Of a DNA stretch of 64,000 bases, positions 1 through 9,431 are shown piece after piece; the stretch's first letter is position 1, and every line of letters begins with the position of its first letter. The position numbers and the translations under genes were made by a program. Under the pieces are notes generated by a model that did not search any database, was not told the origin of the DNA, and saw only the letters and a list, made by a program, of their open reading frames with translations. The DNA lies in contig BSYO01000003.1 in the NCBI GenBank assembly GCA_033239525.1, positions 23,081,716 through 23,145,715 on the forward strand, in the 5' to 3' direction. This DNA comes from Nepenthes gracilis (Eukaryota > Streptophyta > Magnoliopsida > Caryophyllales > Nepenthaceae).

Positions 1-961
1 AGAATAATGATAGTTGGGATGTTTTTTGAGTTGCATTCGGACATTCATCACAACAAGGACAAATTTGTGTCATACCCAACCAACACAATGCGATCAAATC
101 CTGGATAAATGATTCATATTATCCAGAGTGACAATCTTCACATGTCATCATCATTATTGTCTTCATCATGTGACATCCAATTATAATACTGCTCATAAGA
201 ATGGAACAATCAACAATATTTTTACAAGATAGATAAAGTAAAAATTAAGTTTAAAATGCTACTATGTATTAATTTTTATTTATATCTTCAATTTATTTTT
301 GGCAATTTTAATGTTTGGATCCGAGACAAAATATCAAATCTGAAAATCCAAAGCTATAATGAAAAAAATTAAAGAGATGAATGAGTAATCGTGGAAGTAG
401 GAAGAAAAAATTTCAAAAAGAAAGTAGAGAATGTCATGATGGCAGAAAACAATATAGTCATATAACCACAAACCTGGCTAAAAGTGTCCGTATTGTTTTG
501 AAGGGATCACTAAACATCCTATAACAGCTCTAGTCAAGCATACTATTTCTCATTTCATTAGGTATTTGACAAATGGAAACAAGAGTGCCTTGATGGCCTC
601 ATGAATGGTGAAGTTTTCAAAACTGTGTGCATTAGAGTATTAAACTAACATGAAAAGCCCTCTAATGGTCAACAAGTTATATCTTTTAACCAAGCAACAG
701 GGATCCTTGAGGCGGCAACCAAATATAATCCAATGAATAAAAGATGTGGAAATGAACAGACCGTAGAGCTTAGAAATAAATCATGCACTTTTGGGAAATT
801 TCAGCAAATGAAAATCCTGTTTTAACATGCCATTGCGGCTTGAAGGCTTTTGCATTTGAATACACTTTTATTGATAAATTTTATAAGATGAATATTATGC
901 TTCAAATATGGAAATTATTTTCTTCCTTTCAGGCACCTGAATTATTAGCCAGTATATGAAG
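1..961 (+). pseudogene. MULE (Mutator-like) transposase, 3' half, part 1
   Basis: Decayed MuDR-type transposase coding sequence that enters from the left edge of the window. Across shifting frames around 90-225 it gives a CHHHYCLHHVTSNYN-like stretch, matching the conserved HRYCLRHV-type segment of MULE transposases. At about 505-560 it gives PITALVKHTISHFIRYL, the typical segment before the SWIM finger. At 781-840 a CTFGKFQQMKI...HAIAA stretch matches a degenerate SWIM zinc finger (CxCGKFQ..KIPCxHAIAA) with two cysteines lost. A polypyrimidine tract ending in CAG at about 930-942 looks like an intron acceptor. Several frameshifts and stops make it non-functional. The gene continues beyond the inserted solo LTR at 1804. 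Confidence 0.72.
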
Positions 962-1803
962 TGTTGGCGGATAACGGACGGCCTACTGACCAGAATACAG
1001 GAACAACCTCTCTATTGGCCAGAATGGACGGCCAACTAATAAAATATACAAGCAGTGAAGTAGAGATAAAAGAAGAGAAATGAACACCAAATTTTATGTG
1101 AAAAATTCTTCTGAAATAAGGAAAAAATCACGAGATACTAAGTCCACCAAAGGATCACTAAGTATGAGAAAAATTACAGGAGACGAAAATAAGAATAGAG
1201 CAAAAGCAAACAAAGTCATCACACTTGTTTTCTTCTCACAGCTTTCTTTCTTTTACTTTCTCTCCTCTCTATTTTGCACATACTTTTCTATTTACTTATC
1301 TGGTATCTTCTCATTCTACTTCTTCCTCTTCTCATACCCTTTTCTGAATGTCCATACACACACACATATATATGCATGTCCCCCACCACAAACTAGTTTG
1401 GTGGTTGGTGTTTAACATCCAAGGTCTGCATGCCTGCGCACGCCCTATCCTGTAGCAGGCGGCGCATGCCTGCTCCTGCGTACTGATCAGCCTTTAGAGT
1501 CCCGTGAATGACGTCTACCAACTACCTGATCGGGTAAGTCAACTGTACACCCTTTGGGATATGACAGTCATTCAGACCTTCCATATTCAGCCAATCAACC
1601 ACACTGTTAAACGGTTGGAGTAGTCCGTCCTACTTCCTCAGTAGAGTCAGTTGTCTCACGACTTATGACAGTCAACATATTGACTAGAAGAGTTGACTGT
1701 CCAGAAGATTCCGGTCAACTTTATTGACCGAAATTCCTTTCTCCTAACACATACGTGCTCCATCCAAGTTCTAAGGATTTCCACAAGGGAGTGATCCCCA
1801 ACA
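962..1803 (-). repeat. Solo LTR of a copia family, antisense
   Basis: On the minus strand this 842-bp block starts TGTTGGGGATCACTCC and ends CCGCCAACA, so it has the terminal TGTTGG/CCAACA inverted repeat shared with the LTRs of Copia-1 and Copia-2. It is flanked by a perfect 5-bp duplication, TGAAG, at 957-961 and 1804-1808. No internal retrotransposon sequence is present, so it is a solo LTR left by LTR-LTR recombination. It carries W-box-like palindromes (GGTCAAC...TTGACC at 1713-1728). A 111-codon plus-strand reading frame inside it (1080-1415) runs antisense to the LTR and is not a gene. The insertion splits a MULE transposase. Confidence 0.88.
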
Positions 1804-2073
1804 TGAAGCGCCAATCATAGAGCCTAATATTGAAATGATTCGCAGCAAAAGGGTCGCCTTAAGCCCTCGAGAACTAAGCATGAAATGGATTGGAAGGAAC
1901 GGTCAATGCAGAAGCAACTACATGGAAATTGTACACAGTTAGATCATAACCATAGAAATTGCAACAGTAACGTTGATGCCTCAACTAATCGTATGCATGG
2001 CACAATTTGTATGAATGAAACTCTGAATATTATTAGAAGAATACTCTTTCCACTAACCAGCTTGGACACATGA
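1804..2073 (+). pseudogene. MULE transposase, C-terminal part 2 (zinc knuckle)
   Basis: Continuation of the MULE gene after the solo LTR. In one frame it reads KGRLKPSRTKHEMDWKE and then HGNCTQLDHNHRNC (about 1921-1962). This matches the C-terminal tail of plant MULE transposases, GRPKSTRIxxEMDW followed by a CCHC knuckle of the form CxxCxxxGHNRRNC; the first cysteine and the glycine are lost. Removing the LTR and one copy of TGAAG brings this tail next to the SWIM-finger segment upstream, as expected for a single gene interrupted once. Confidence 0.7.
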
Positions 2074-2985
2074 TAGAAATACTTATAATCGTAAAAATTA
2101 CAAATAACTGAGGAGAATCAAATCAGACCCATGACAACTTGAAAAAAAATATGTAAAAGGAGACTCATAAAAAAAAGGTTGTGCTGTGATCGGCGTGAGC
2201 TCAGTAAAAGAAATTTTTTTAATAATGTACAATATGTAGTACATTGTACAATGCTATTTCCCCATACAATCAAGTTGAGTAATAAAAATTATTGTAAAAT
2301 ATTGTTTCAGTAAATCTAGTAGCTTTATAAAAATTAAAAATGTGAAAAAGAAATATAAATTAACATATTACGCTATTCTAGACACATGACAGAAATATAC
2401 ATATACTTACATAAAATACAGATATATTGTTTCAGAATAGAACCAGAATCAATATAACAGTCAAAAAAATCTGAAGGCTGACTCATGCCACAGGCGGCAC
2501 AAGTCCTCTTAAAAGATTAAAAAAAGAACCCATGCCTTGCCTGGCACAAGTTTTTTAAATATAATATTTTGCAAAATTCAATATGTGCATTACATTGCAA
2601 AACACTGTTTCAATATAAAATCAAAAATACTAATAATAATTAAAATGTGGGGCAAATATATAAATTCAATATATTCATAAACTTGAACACACAACAGCAA
2701 CACGAAAACTCCTAAAAATATAAATAATATTGTTTCAGTATCGAATCATAATCAATACAATAACAAAAAAGAAAAATTAATATTAATTTTCAGAAGGTGC
2801 ACAGTTCAAAGTCTATATGAAATCAACATGTAATTAATTTTAATTAATGGTTGTTATTAATCTTCAGAATGATTTTTAATCCAAATAATTTATCTAATTA
2901 TATACTACTATTGGTTGCACAGATTTCACAATAATTGTTAAAATATCAGTGGGCTGGTGCCTTATTTCATCAATGAGGGGCATAT
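2061..2985. repeat. Diverged tandem repeat, about 303-bp unit, three copies
   Basis: Three degenerate direct copies are visible. Landmark words recur at constant spacing: ATTGTTTCAG at 2301 is matched by CTGTTTCAA at 2604 (303 bp), and ATTGTTTCAG at 2426 is matched at 2729 (303 bp). GACACATGA at 2065 and 2381 and GAACACAC at 2685 mark the unit starts. Units also share a 'catgcc..ggc.gcacaag' piece. No coding content; possibly the downstream non-coding part of the MULE or an independent satellite-like array. Confidence 0.6.
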
Positions 2986-3116
2986 AATATTGACATACCC
3001 ATTGCAAAACGACTCATCGCCAGTGAGTTTTATGGGGTTACAATTTTAAATGTAATCCAGCAAGAAAACCATTTAATAACCACCCTTGTGGAGGGAGGAG
3101 ACTAGAGATTGTTATG

Positions 3117-3232
3117 GGCTGCTCTCTTTCTCTCTCATGCGCACGCTGCTCTCGCTCTCTCGCATGTGTGTTGTTCTTTTCTTCTCTATCTCTCGCGGCG
3201 TTTTTCTTCTCTCTCTCTCTCTGTCCTTTTCT
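3117..3232. repeat. CT-rich low-complexity tract
   Basis: Pyrimidine-rich sequence dominated by CT dinucleotides with a few CG-containing interruptions, followed by a T-rich run to about 3300. Two overlapping reading frames that cross it are leucine/serine/phenylalanine-rich artefacts. No gene is supported between 2986 and 3379. Confidence 0.7.
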
Positions 3233-4211
3233 TATTTTTAATAATTATGCTTTTTATTTTTTTTATTTTTTTTATTGTTTATTTTTTCAGTTTTATTACA
3301 CTTAGAACTATAATATTAATTCCAACTTTCTACTATAGACATAATTGATGGAATTCCAAAATAGCCGCTCAAATAGAAAAAGATCTTGTATGGAAGCATA
3401 CACATTTGGTGAAGCCTAATAATATAAACAATTTTATCAGTAATTTTTGTAAAAAATTACCAACGGTGGAATTCAAATAGCAAAATAACGTATTGTTGGT
3501 GGTTTTAAAAGTACAACAAAATGTATTAAATATCTTGAGCACGTTTGGGAGGACATTAAAGAATATATTAATAGAAAAACTGATGAAAAAACCAGAAATG
3601 AATTATTGCCTTATTTTAATTAGATAGTAAAGATGAAAAAAATAAATTTGGTGAAATTAATTTTGATACTAAAAAAGATTTAAGTGATCAAAATAATAAC
3701 AATACTACTCAATCGCTAATCCTGCAAAAATAGTGAAAGCAAAAGGGGTCGATAGATGTTAACTTTACATCTAATGTAGAAAAAATAGTCCAAAAAAGAA
3801 ATGAGAAAAGGTTCAAATAAATAACTAACAACGAAATATACAATAAATACTTAAGGAAGAAAACTTGTAGAGATAGAACTAGGCAGATGTATGATACCGG
3901 GATCTCATTTAATGTGGTAAATTATAATAGTTTTGCGATAGCTATTAAATCTATAGGATAATATGACCTTAGTTTGAAATCACCTAGCTATCATGATATG
4001 AGAGTTTCTTTACTTAGGAGGAAAAACAATTAAACTAAGAATATAATAAAAACCCACAAGAAGGAATGGCAAAATACTGATGTTCAATTTAATTAGATGG
4101 CTGGTATGGTTTAGTGGTAGACAGAGATAAAATAAACTTTTTGGTAAATTCTTCGATGGGTTCATTGTTCATTAAATCTATTAATACTTATCATATTGTT
4201 ACCAGTGAAAA

Positions 4212-4313
4212 ACTATTATTTAAAATACTTGATGATATTATGGAGAAAATTGTAGAAGCAAAACTATTATTTAAAATACTTAATGCTATTATGAAGAAAA
4301 TTGTAGAAGCAAA
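4212..4313. repeat. 51-bp in-frame tandem duplication inside the hAT transposase
   Basis: The 17-codon segment KLLFKILDDIMEKIVEA is followed directly by KLLFKILNAIMKKIVEA. Matching bases sit 51 bp apart (for example 4213 and 4264). Related hAT transposases carry one such segment, so this is a local duplication that kept frame before or during decay. Confidence 0.85.
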
Positions 4314-5104
4314 TGTGGTTCAAGTGGTAACAAATAATGCCTAGAATTACATAGCAGCAACTTAGTATTTTTTTAAGAAAAGTTGTTATACAATAATATA
4401 ATATGCATATAGTAGTATTATATAGTAATATAACATTTTTATTTTTAATAGAAAAATTATTGAAAACAAAGAGGCCACATTTGTATTGGACATCATGTGC
4501 TGCCCATTATATTGATTTAATGTTGGAGGATTTGGAAAGATGCTTAAAATCCAATCAACATAGAATCCAATCATACAAGATAGTTAACATGATAAAGTAG
4601 TTTACAAGACAAAAAGAATTGATTAGGCCAACTATTATAAGATTTGCAACTATTTTTATCACTTTTGATTAATACATCTATAACAAAACAATTAAATAAA
4701 AATGTTTATTTCAAAAGAATGGATAGTTAGCAAATGAGTAAAAAAGCAAGTAGGAAATCGGGTAAGCAACATTATCTTGATGCCTTCCTTTTGGAAATAC
4801 ATTGTCTATACCTTAAAATTCACTGGCCCTATTGTTAATGTTCTTTGGTTGATTGATAGTAAGAAGAAGCCATTGCTAAGTCCATTGATTAGAGAGTAGA
4901 AAAATATGCAGAGCCCATTAAAATAATTAATAAAAGATGAAACTGTCAACTATATCGCCCTTTGTATGCGGATGGCCATATTTTAAACACACAATTTTTT
5001 TATTCAAATTCAAACATTAAGCAAGATGAAGAGTTCATGACAGATTTTTATACAAATGTATACAAAGGTTTGTTCCAAGTGTAATAATACAATATAAAAT
5101 TACT

Positions 5105-5170
5105 GTCGAGTTAACAATTTATAAGAAAGTTCAAGATGTCGAGTTAACAATTTATAAGAAAGTTCAAGAT
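5105..5170. repeat. 33-bp perfect tandem duplication
   Basis: The 33-bp unit beginning GTCGAGTTAACAATTT occurs twice without a break (5105-5137 and 5138-5170), inside the hAT pseudogene. Two identical copies in an otherwise decayed sequence indicate a recent slippage duplication. Confidence 0.9.
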
Positions 5171-5990
5171 CTCTTTAGGATAAAAATGACTATAAGACAA
5201 CAGAAGACAAAAGTATCAAATAAATCAATTATTTTTATATAATTCGTTTACTTTAATTATCTTTTTTTTCTCAAAATTAAAGACATTCATTAATTTTTCA
5301 ATGAACAGCTGAATGGTTGAGTTTGTATGAATCTTCAAGCCCAAACTTGCAAAAATTCACCATAGATTCCTTAGTCTCATATGTAGTACCATTGATTGTG
5401 AGAAAAATTAGTGTATATTCAAACAAGTAATTACTAATTAGTTATTTAAAATGGACATCTAATCAAAATAATTAACTATTAAATAATTCATATATTTTCT
5501 TATTGATTTACTTTTTACAACTTTATAGCAAAAAGAAAAATAGATTAGTACAACAACATTTAAATGATTTAGTATTTGTAAAATACAAATAAGCATTGAG
5601 TCACTGATAAAATAGGTGTGATAGTATTAACCCTATTTTTTTAAATGATATTGATAAAAGTAATAAATAGTTGGTTAAAAGAATGGATGGTCTCTAATAA
5701 AAATAATGAATTTGTATTTAAAGATGATTCTTTGAAATAGGATTCTATTACTACTACTGTTGGGATAAATGATTTTACATATTGTACTTGATTAAAAATT
5801 AGTACGAATGTTTCACTAAGAGGAAAAGTTTCATCATCTTCAACAAGTGTCTCCAAAAGTACTCTACTAGAGCTTATAGACGAAGAAGAAGCAGACTTAG
5901 AGGAAACAGATGAAGAGGAAGAAGACGATAGAAGAAGATGGATTTATATTAGACAATGATGACGAGTACTAGTTAAATGCCATGAGTCAT

Positions 5991-6480
5991 GACCAACATG
6001 TTAATATTATATCAAATTTGTTAATTAATTGTACTTTTTTCTATTTATAGTGAGATTTATTTATTAATTACTAAATTTTATATTACTAAACTCTATTAAA
6101 TTAGGGGTCTATGATTATTATCTAGCATATATTTAAGTGTTTAACTACTTATTCTATCATTAATTTGACCAATTGGAATTATATTATAAAAGAATCTTAT
6201 ATTTAGATTTTATAGATATATGCCTTGATTCCATCAGGCTTCACGCCCAGGCTCCAGGAGCCCTTAATGCCTCAAGGCGCCTTGTGCCTTTAACAACATT
6301 AGCTTTGGGTGAAGCCACCATCATGCTTTAATATGTGGTTGCTATAACTTGATAGCTGGTTGATAGTAATTCAATAATCAGTAATACCCAGTTTAATTGG
6401 ATAGGGTCATGCACCTCAACTAGTGCTCTAGATAATCAGCGCTTGAAACTGTAGTGGATTTTTTGGAGCCGCCATAAAAT
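5991..6480. other. hAT 3' region with possible terminal sequence
   Basis: AT-rich non-coding sequence after the transposase. Around 6228-6296 it contains GC-rich words such as CTCAAGGCGCC and TTTAACAACATTAG that resemble the subterminal ends of plant hAT elements. I could not find a matching inverted copy upstream of the transposase, so the element ends are not established. Confidence 0.3.
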
Positions 6481-6740
6481 GTAAATAATTATATTGCGGA
6501 TTGTATTGTGCACTCATGGATTCTTCGTCTAATAGGCGGATGTTATCTCCGGACAGGTCTGAAAACTGTATTCATATTATATTTTTGCCTCTACTAGGAA
6601 ACATGGATGACGTAACAACATACAGTTGGGGTTCGGTTTGTCGTGCATGGATATGTAAGAGCTATGCAAGGCCGCCAACACCAAGACAATGGAATCAGAG
6701 GTGCTTCATTCTTTTTTATAGACATGGGCATAGGATATAG
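6481..6740 (+). pseudogene. Plant mobile domain (PMD/MAIN-like) fragment 1
   Basis: An 80-codon open stretch includes FLPLLGNMDDVTTYSWGSVCRAWICKSYARP. This matches the mid-part of the aminotransferase-like plant mobile domain (Pfam family PF10536), where the pattern is YLPLL.(D)....YSWGSAvLAwLYR.LC.A. Such domains occur in MAIN-like genes and inside MULE and gypsy elements. No intact start or neighbouring exon is visible. It probably belongs to the same decayed gene as the C-terminal fragment at 7772-8350. Confidence 0.55.
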
Positions 6741-6889
6741 TACCATTAGGTGTTCTTGAGCCTATTCCAATATAATTAATTGTATAATCACCACATGGAT
6801 ATAAATGAATAAAAGTGAAAGATTAGATTGGATTATGTTAGAGTCATTTTTATAATTGGCATATTTCATCACCATATGTAACCACGTGT

Positions 6890-7744
6890 TGATGTCAGGT
6901 TGTATTTGGTTGAAATGCTACATCAACATATTTTTGTGACTATCCGTTCCGGCTTTCAGGAGTATCGCACTTGCCATCAACTCTCTACCCACTTAAGCCC
7001 AAAATCCCGAAGCCCTGCGTTCTCCATGAACTCTCTACGCGCTCGAGCACAAATTTCCGAAACACCCCGCTCGCTGCTCGCCTCCTTCTTGCTCAAGCGC
7101 ACGTAGAGTTTCTTATGAAACCCTCTATATATATGCACATTCATCCTTTTATCCTAATTTTTGATTAAGCATTTTGGAATGCCTCTCCTTGAGAAAAAAT
7201 CATCTCTTACTGCTACAATCTCGCTCCAATTGAGAAAATCGATCCTTCATTATTGTGCTTCATATACTAATAAGTTTTCTCAACACCCTCTCTTTACCGA
7301 TCCATTATTTCTACCCTTCTACTTTCATTAGTGACGTCAGTACGTTGAAAAAGGGGATCTAGTTGTGTTTACTACTTCAAGCGATCCGAGAGAGAAGATT
7401 GACGTGAAGATCAGAAGGTATCCGGTTTCATTACCGTAAGAAAATCCAAATAGTTCTTTAATAGAGATCACAAGACGGGAGTAAGTCTGTTAAGTTAGCA
7501 TATTTGTACCACCCGATCTGTAAGTTGATTTTCATAATGCATTTCTTTTCTAGTCGTGGAAGCTCGGAGAATTTTTTTCAATTACCGTGGATATCGAGTT
7601 TTTCCTTTGTCACCAAAACTGTCTTTTTGGTTTTCCTTATTCTCGTATATGTTTATGCTTACTATTACTGTTGGCATCTAGAATTAAATATTTATTACAT
7701 GTATTGAATATTTATTTTTTATTACTTCCACTAATATTGTACAG
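6890..7744 (+). promoter_or_regulatory. Promoter-like segment with TATA box and possible 5' UTR intron
   Basis: A TATA box (CTATATATAT, 7124-7133) lies downstream of a C-rich stretch and is followed by pyrimidine-rich sequence, a TGACGTCA palindrome near 7333 (bZIP-type site) and a GT...AG pair (about 7418-7744) that could be a leader intron. It directly precedes an ATG at 7772 that opens a PMD-like reading frame. It could be the original promoter of that gene or an unrelated solo LTR; no TSD or LTR ends were found. Short reading frames here are not supported as genes. Confidence 0.3.
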
Positions 7745-7771
7745 GGTCGAAACATTGTTGTATAAGTTGGG

Positions 7772-8350
7772 ATGAAACGTCCTTTTCTAGATTGGATTGA
7801 GGAAAATACATGTGCACTACATCAATATCGACAAACCCCAGATGAGCAAAGCTACGACCATGTAAAAATTGTTGTAAATTTATTTAGTTAATTACATTAA
7901 TTCAACGCTTTGACAAATATATTATTTTTTAACATACATTTTTGATAGTTCACTTGGATATCATATATGGACAAGGTTCTTTGGCATTTTCCTGCCGGCG
8001 GCTACAATTGTTCACAAATATGGCGCAATCAGGTTTAAATGATGTGTTTCAACATGGTTGAGTGACATTTGCCAAACTGCGTGCTTTGACAATTTAGATT
8101 GTTACAACCCATTCCAATTCAGCCTGATTATGACGACACCTACATATGTTATATCTTCGGGGTCATCAGAACATTAATTGGATAACATATCACAAAGTGT
8201 ATGTCCGTTTTTGGACTTATATTTACATACAATTTTTTAGTGGCATAGAAAGTCCAAATGATTTATCATACTATTTAGCTTACATGGAATGATACCAAAT
8301 GCACATTTGGCGATGGGTTAGTTCCATGGTTGCGATGATGGAATTAGTGT
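7772..8350 (+). pseudogene. Plant mobile domain (PMD/MAIN-like) fragment 2
   Basis: ATG at 7772 starts MKRPFLDWIEENTCALHQYR, followed by a possible intron (7862-7948). The following exon reads FTWISYMDKVLWHFPAGGYN and CSQIWRNQV, then MCFNMVE, LLQPIPIQPDYDDTY and WITYHKVYVRFW. The pattern (W..Y....W.........IWR.qVPLICF.iVE.H.PdRV.RQFG.qQ.IP...dW...H..Y...W) is that of MAIN-like PMD proteins. Stops interrupt the RNQV and MVE segments and a frameshift follows, so it is a pseudogene. Confidence 0.6.
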
Positions 8351-8667
8351 AAAACGTAAGGTTTTTATTCAAAACTATTTATATGTTGACACTTATTAAT
8401 GGAATAAATGTATAGGCTGGTGGAGTGGAGTGGGTGTATCTTATATTCCTTAAGAACTCAGCGGTGACTCGGATTGGGTCCAATATTTTTAGGACACAGG
8501 ACGAACACCGATATTTAAATAGTTCTATCTCAGGCCTTAGATTATCAACCCGCCAAGCCATTGGACATATTGCAAACTCAAATCGACTGAAAAAAGAAAA
8601 CTAATTTGTGATCCATGCGCAAGGAGGTTCGGGTGGAGAGTGAACAAGAAAGAGTAACACCAATACC
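8351..8667. other. No recognisable gene
   Basis: Sequence between the PMD remnant and Copia-1. It may be the 3' part of the PMD gene, but no conserved motif was recognised. It continues on the other side of Copia-1 at 14128. Confidence 0.3.
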
Positions 8668-9379
8668 TGTTGGGGTCAGTCCCGAGTGGCATGATGTCCG
8701 CGGACTCCATTGGAAGAATGGACGAGGACTTTTGTAGAAGCGTCATGTCCGAGAGATTGCTGAGGGCGAGGACGAGGAGCCTAGGGTCATAGGCGTTGAC
8801 TCTATCAACGTAGGCCTGCTAGTGGCCGTTTTTGCAGGTGAGTTGGTCACCCACTCTAATTGGATGTTGCAGCGGCTGCAACTTCCCGATGACTGGCCTG
8901 CCGTCTGACATGCCAAGCATGCACCTGTCATGGCAGGCCTAGGGCGTAGGTCAGGAGACCTACGCCCAGTAGGGTGGGCGGACACGCCACCCTTTGTGTA
9001 TATAAAGGAGCTTGTTGCCCTTGCTAAAGAGTGTGCTAGAGTTGGGACATTTTTGAGTTCTAAGAGCCTTGAGAGAGCTGTGGGTAAGCTTTGTTGTAAA
9101 GATAGAGTGAGATACACTTTGAGAGAGGAAGGTTGTACACTTGAGATTGTTTTCTTTCGTTAGAGCTTGAGTAGCCAACACTTGTAAACAATTCTCTTAT
9201 AGTACATTTCTTCGTGGTTTTTCCCTTAGTTCAAGAAGGGTTTTCCACGTTAAAATTTGTGTGTTCTCTTTTGTTCTCTATCCTTACTTTCCTTGCCATC
9301 CGAGTGCTCTGCTCTGTGTGCTGTCCGAGAACTCTTGTCCGCTCGGTCATCGTGCATTCCGAGTGCTTTTACGCCAACA
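8668..9379 (+). repeat. Copia-1 5' LTR
   Basis: It runs from TGTTGGGGTCAGTCC to TTTTACGCCAACA. A TATA box, TGTATATAAAGG (8996-9007), sits about 330 bp into the LTR and would start the retroelement transcript. One W-box-type TTGACT lies at about 8797. It is directly followed by the primer binding site. Short reading frames on both strands within it recur in the 3' LTR and are not genes. Confidence 0.95.
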
Positions 9380-9380
9380 A

Positions 9381-9393
9381 GTGGTATCAGAGA
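9381..9393 (+). other. Copia-1 primer binding site (tRNA-iMet)
   Basis: GTGGTATCAGAGA starts two bases after the LTR end. TGGTATCAGAG is complementary to the 3' end of plant initiator methionine tRNA, the usual primer for plant copia reverse transcription. Confidence 0.93.
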
Positions 9394-9431
9394 CATAGTT
9401 TCTTTGTACGGTGATCTTGTTGTCGGCTGCT

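Larger units (their letters stand above)
3380..5990 (+). pseudogene. hAT-superfamily transposase (BED, DUF659 and hAT C-terminal domains), decayed
   Basis: Domain order follows plant hAT transposases. A degenerate BED zinc finger lies at about 3385-3590 (KHTHLVKPNN...NFCKK). At about 3880-4030 are segments such as GISFNVVNYNSFAIAIKSIG and KSPSYHDMRVSLLRR. DUF659 follows at 4114-4600 (INFLVNSSMGSLFIKSI, VVQVVTNNA, CAAHYIDLMLEDL). The dimerisation region at 5310-5590 reads EWLSLYESSSPNLQKF and, after a 102-bp intron (about 5427-5528, GT...AG), KRKNRLVQQHLNDLVFVKY. An acidic tail follows to about 5970. Stops and frameshifts occur throughout. The retained intron argues for a degraded genomic copy, not a processed one. 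A 51-bp in-frame tandem duplication lies in DUF659. Confidence 0.82.

Noticed and set aside
1080..1415. 111-codon reading frame with a hydrophobic middle
   Set aside because: It lies entirely inside the antisense solo LTR and has no domain; the hydrophobicity comes from a T-rich stretch.
8743..9181. Reading frames within the Copia-1 LTRs on both strands
   Set aside because: The same frames recur in the 3' LTR (13486-13924); they are non-coding LTR sequence with the TATA box inside.
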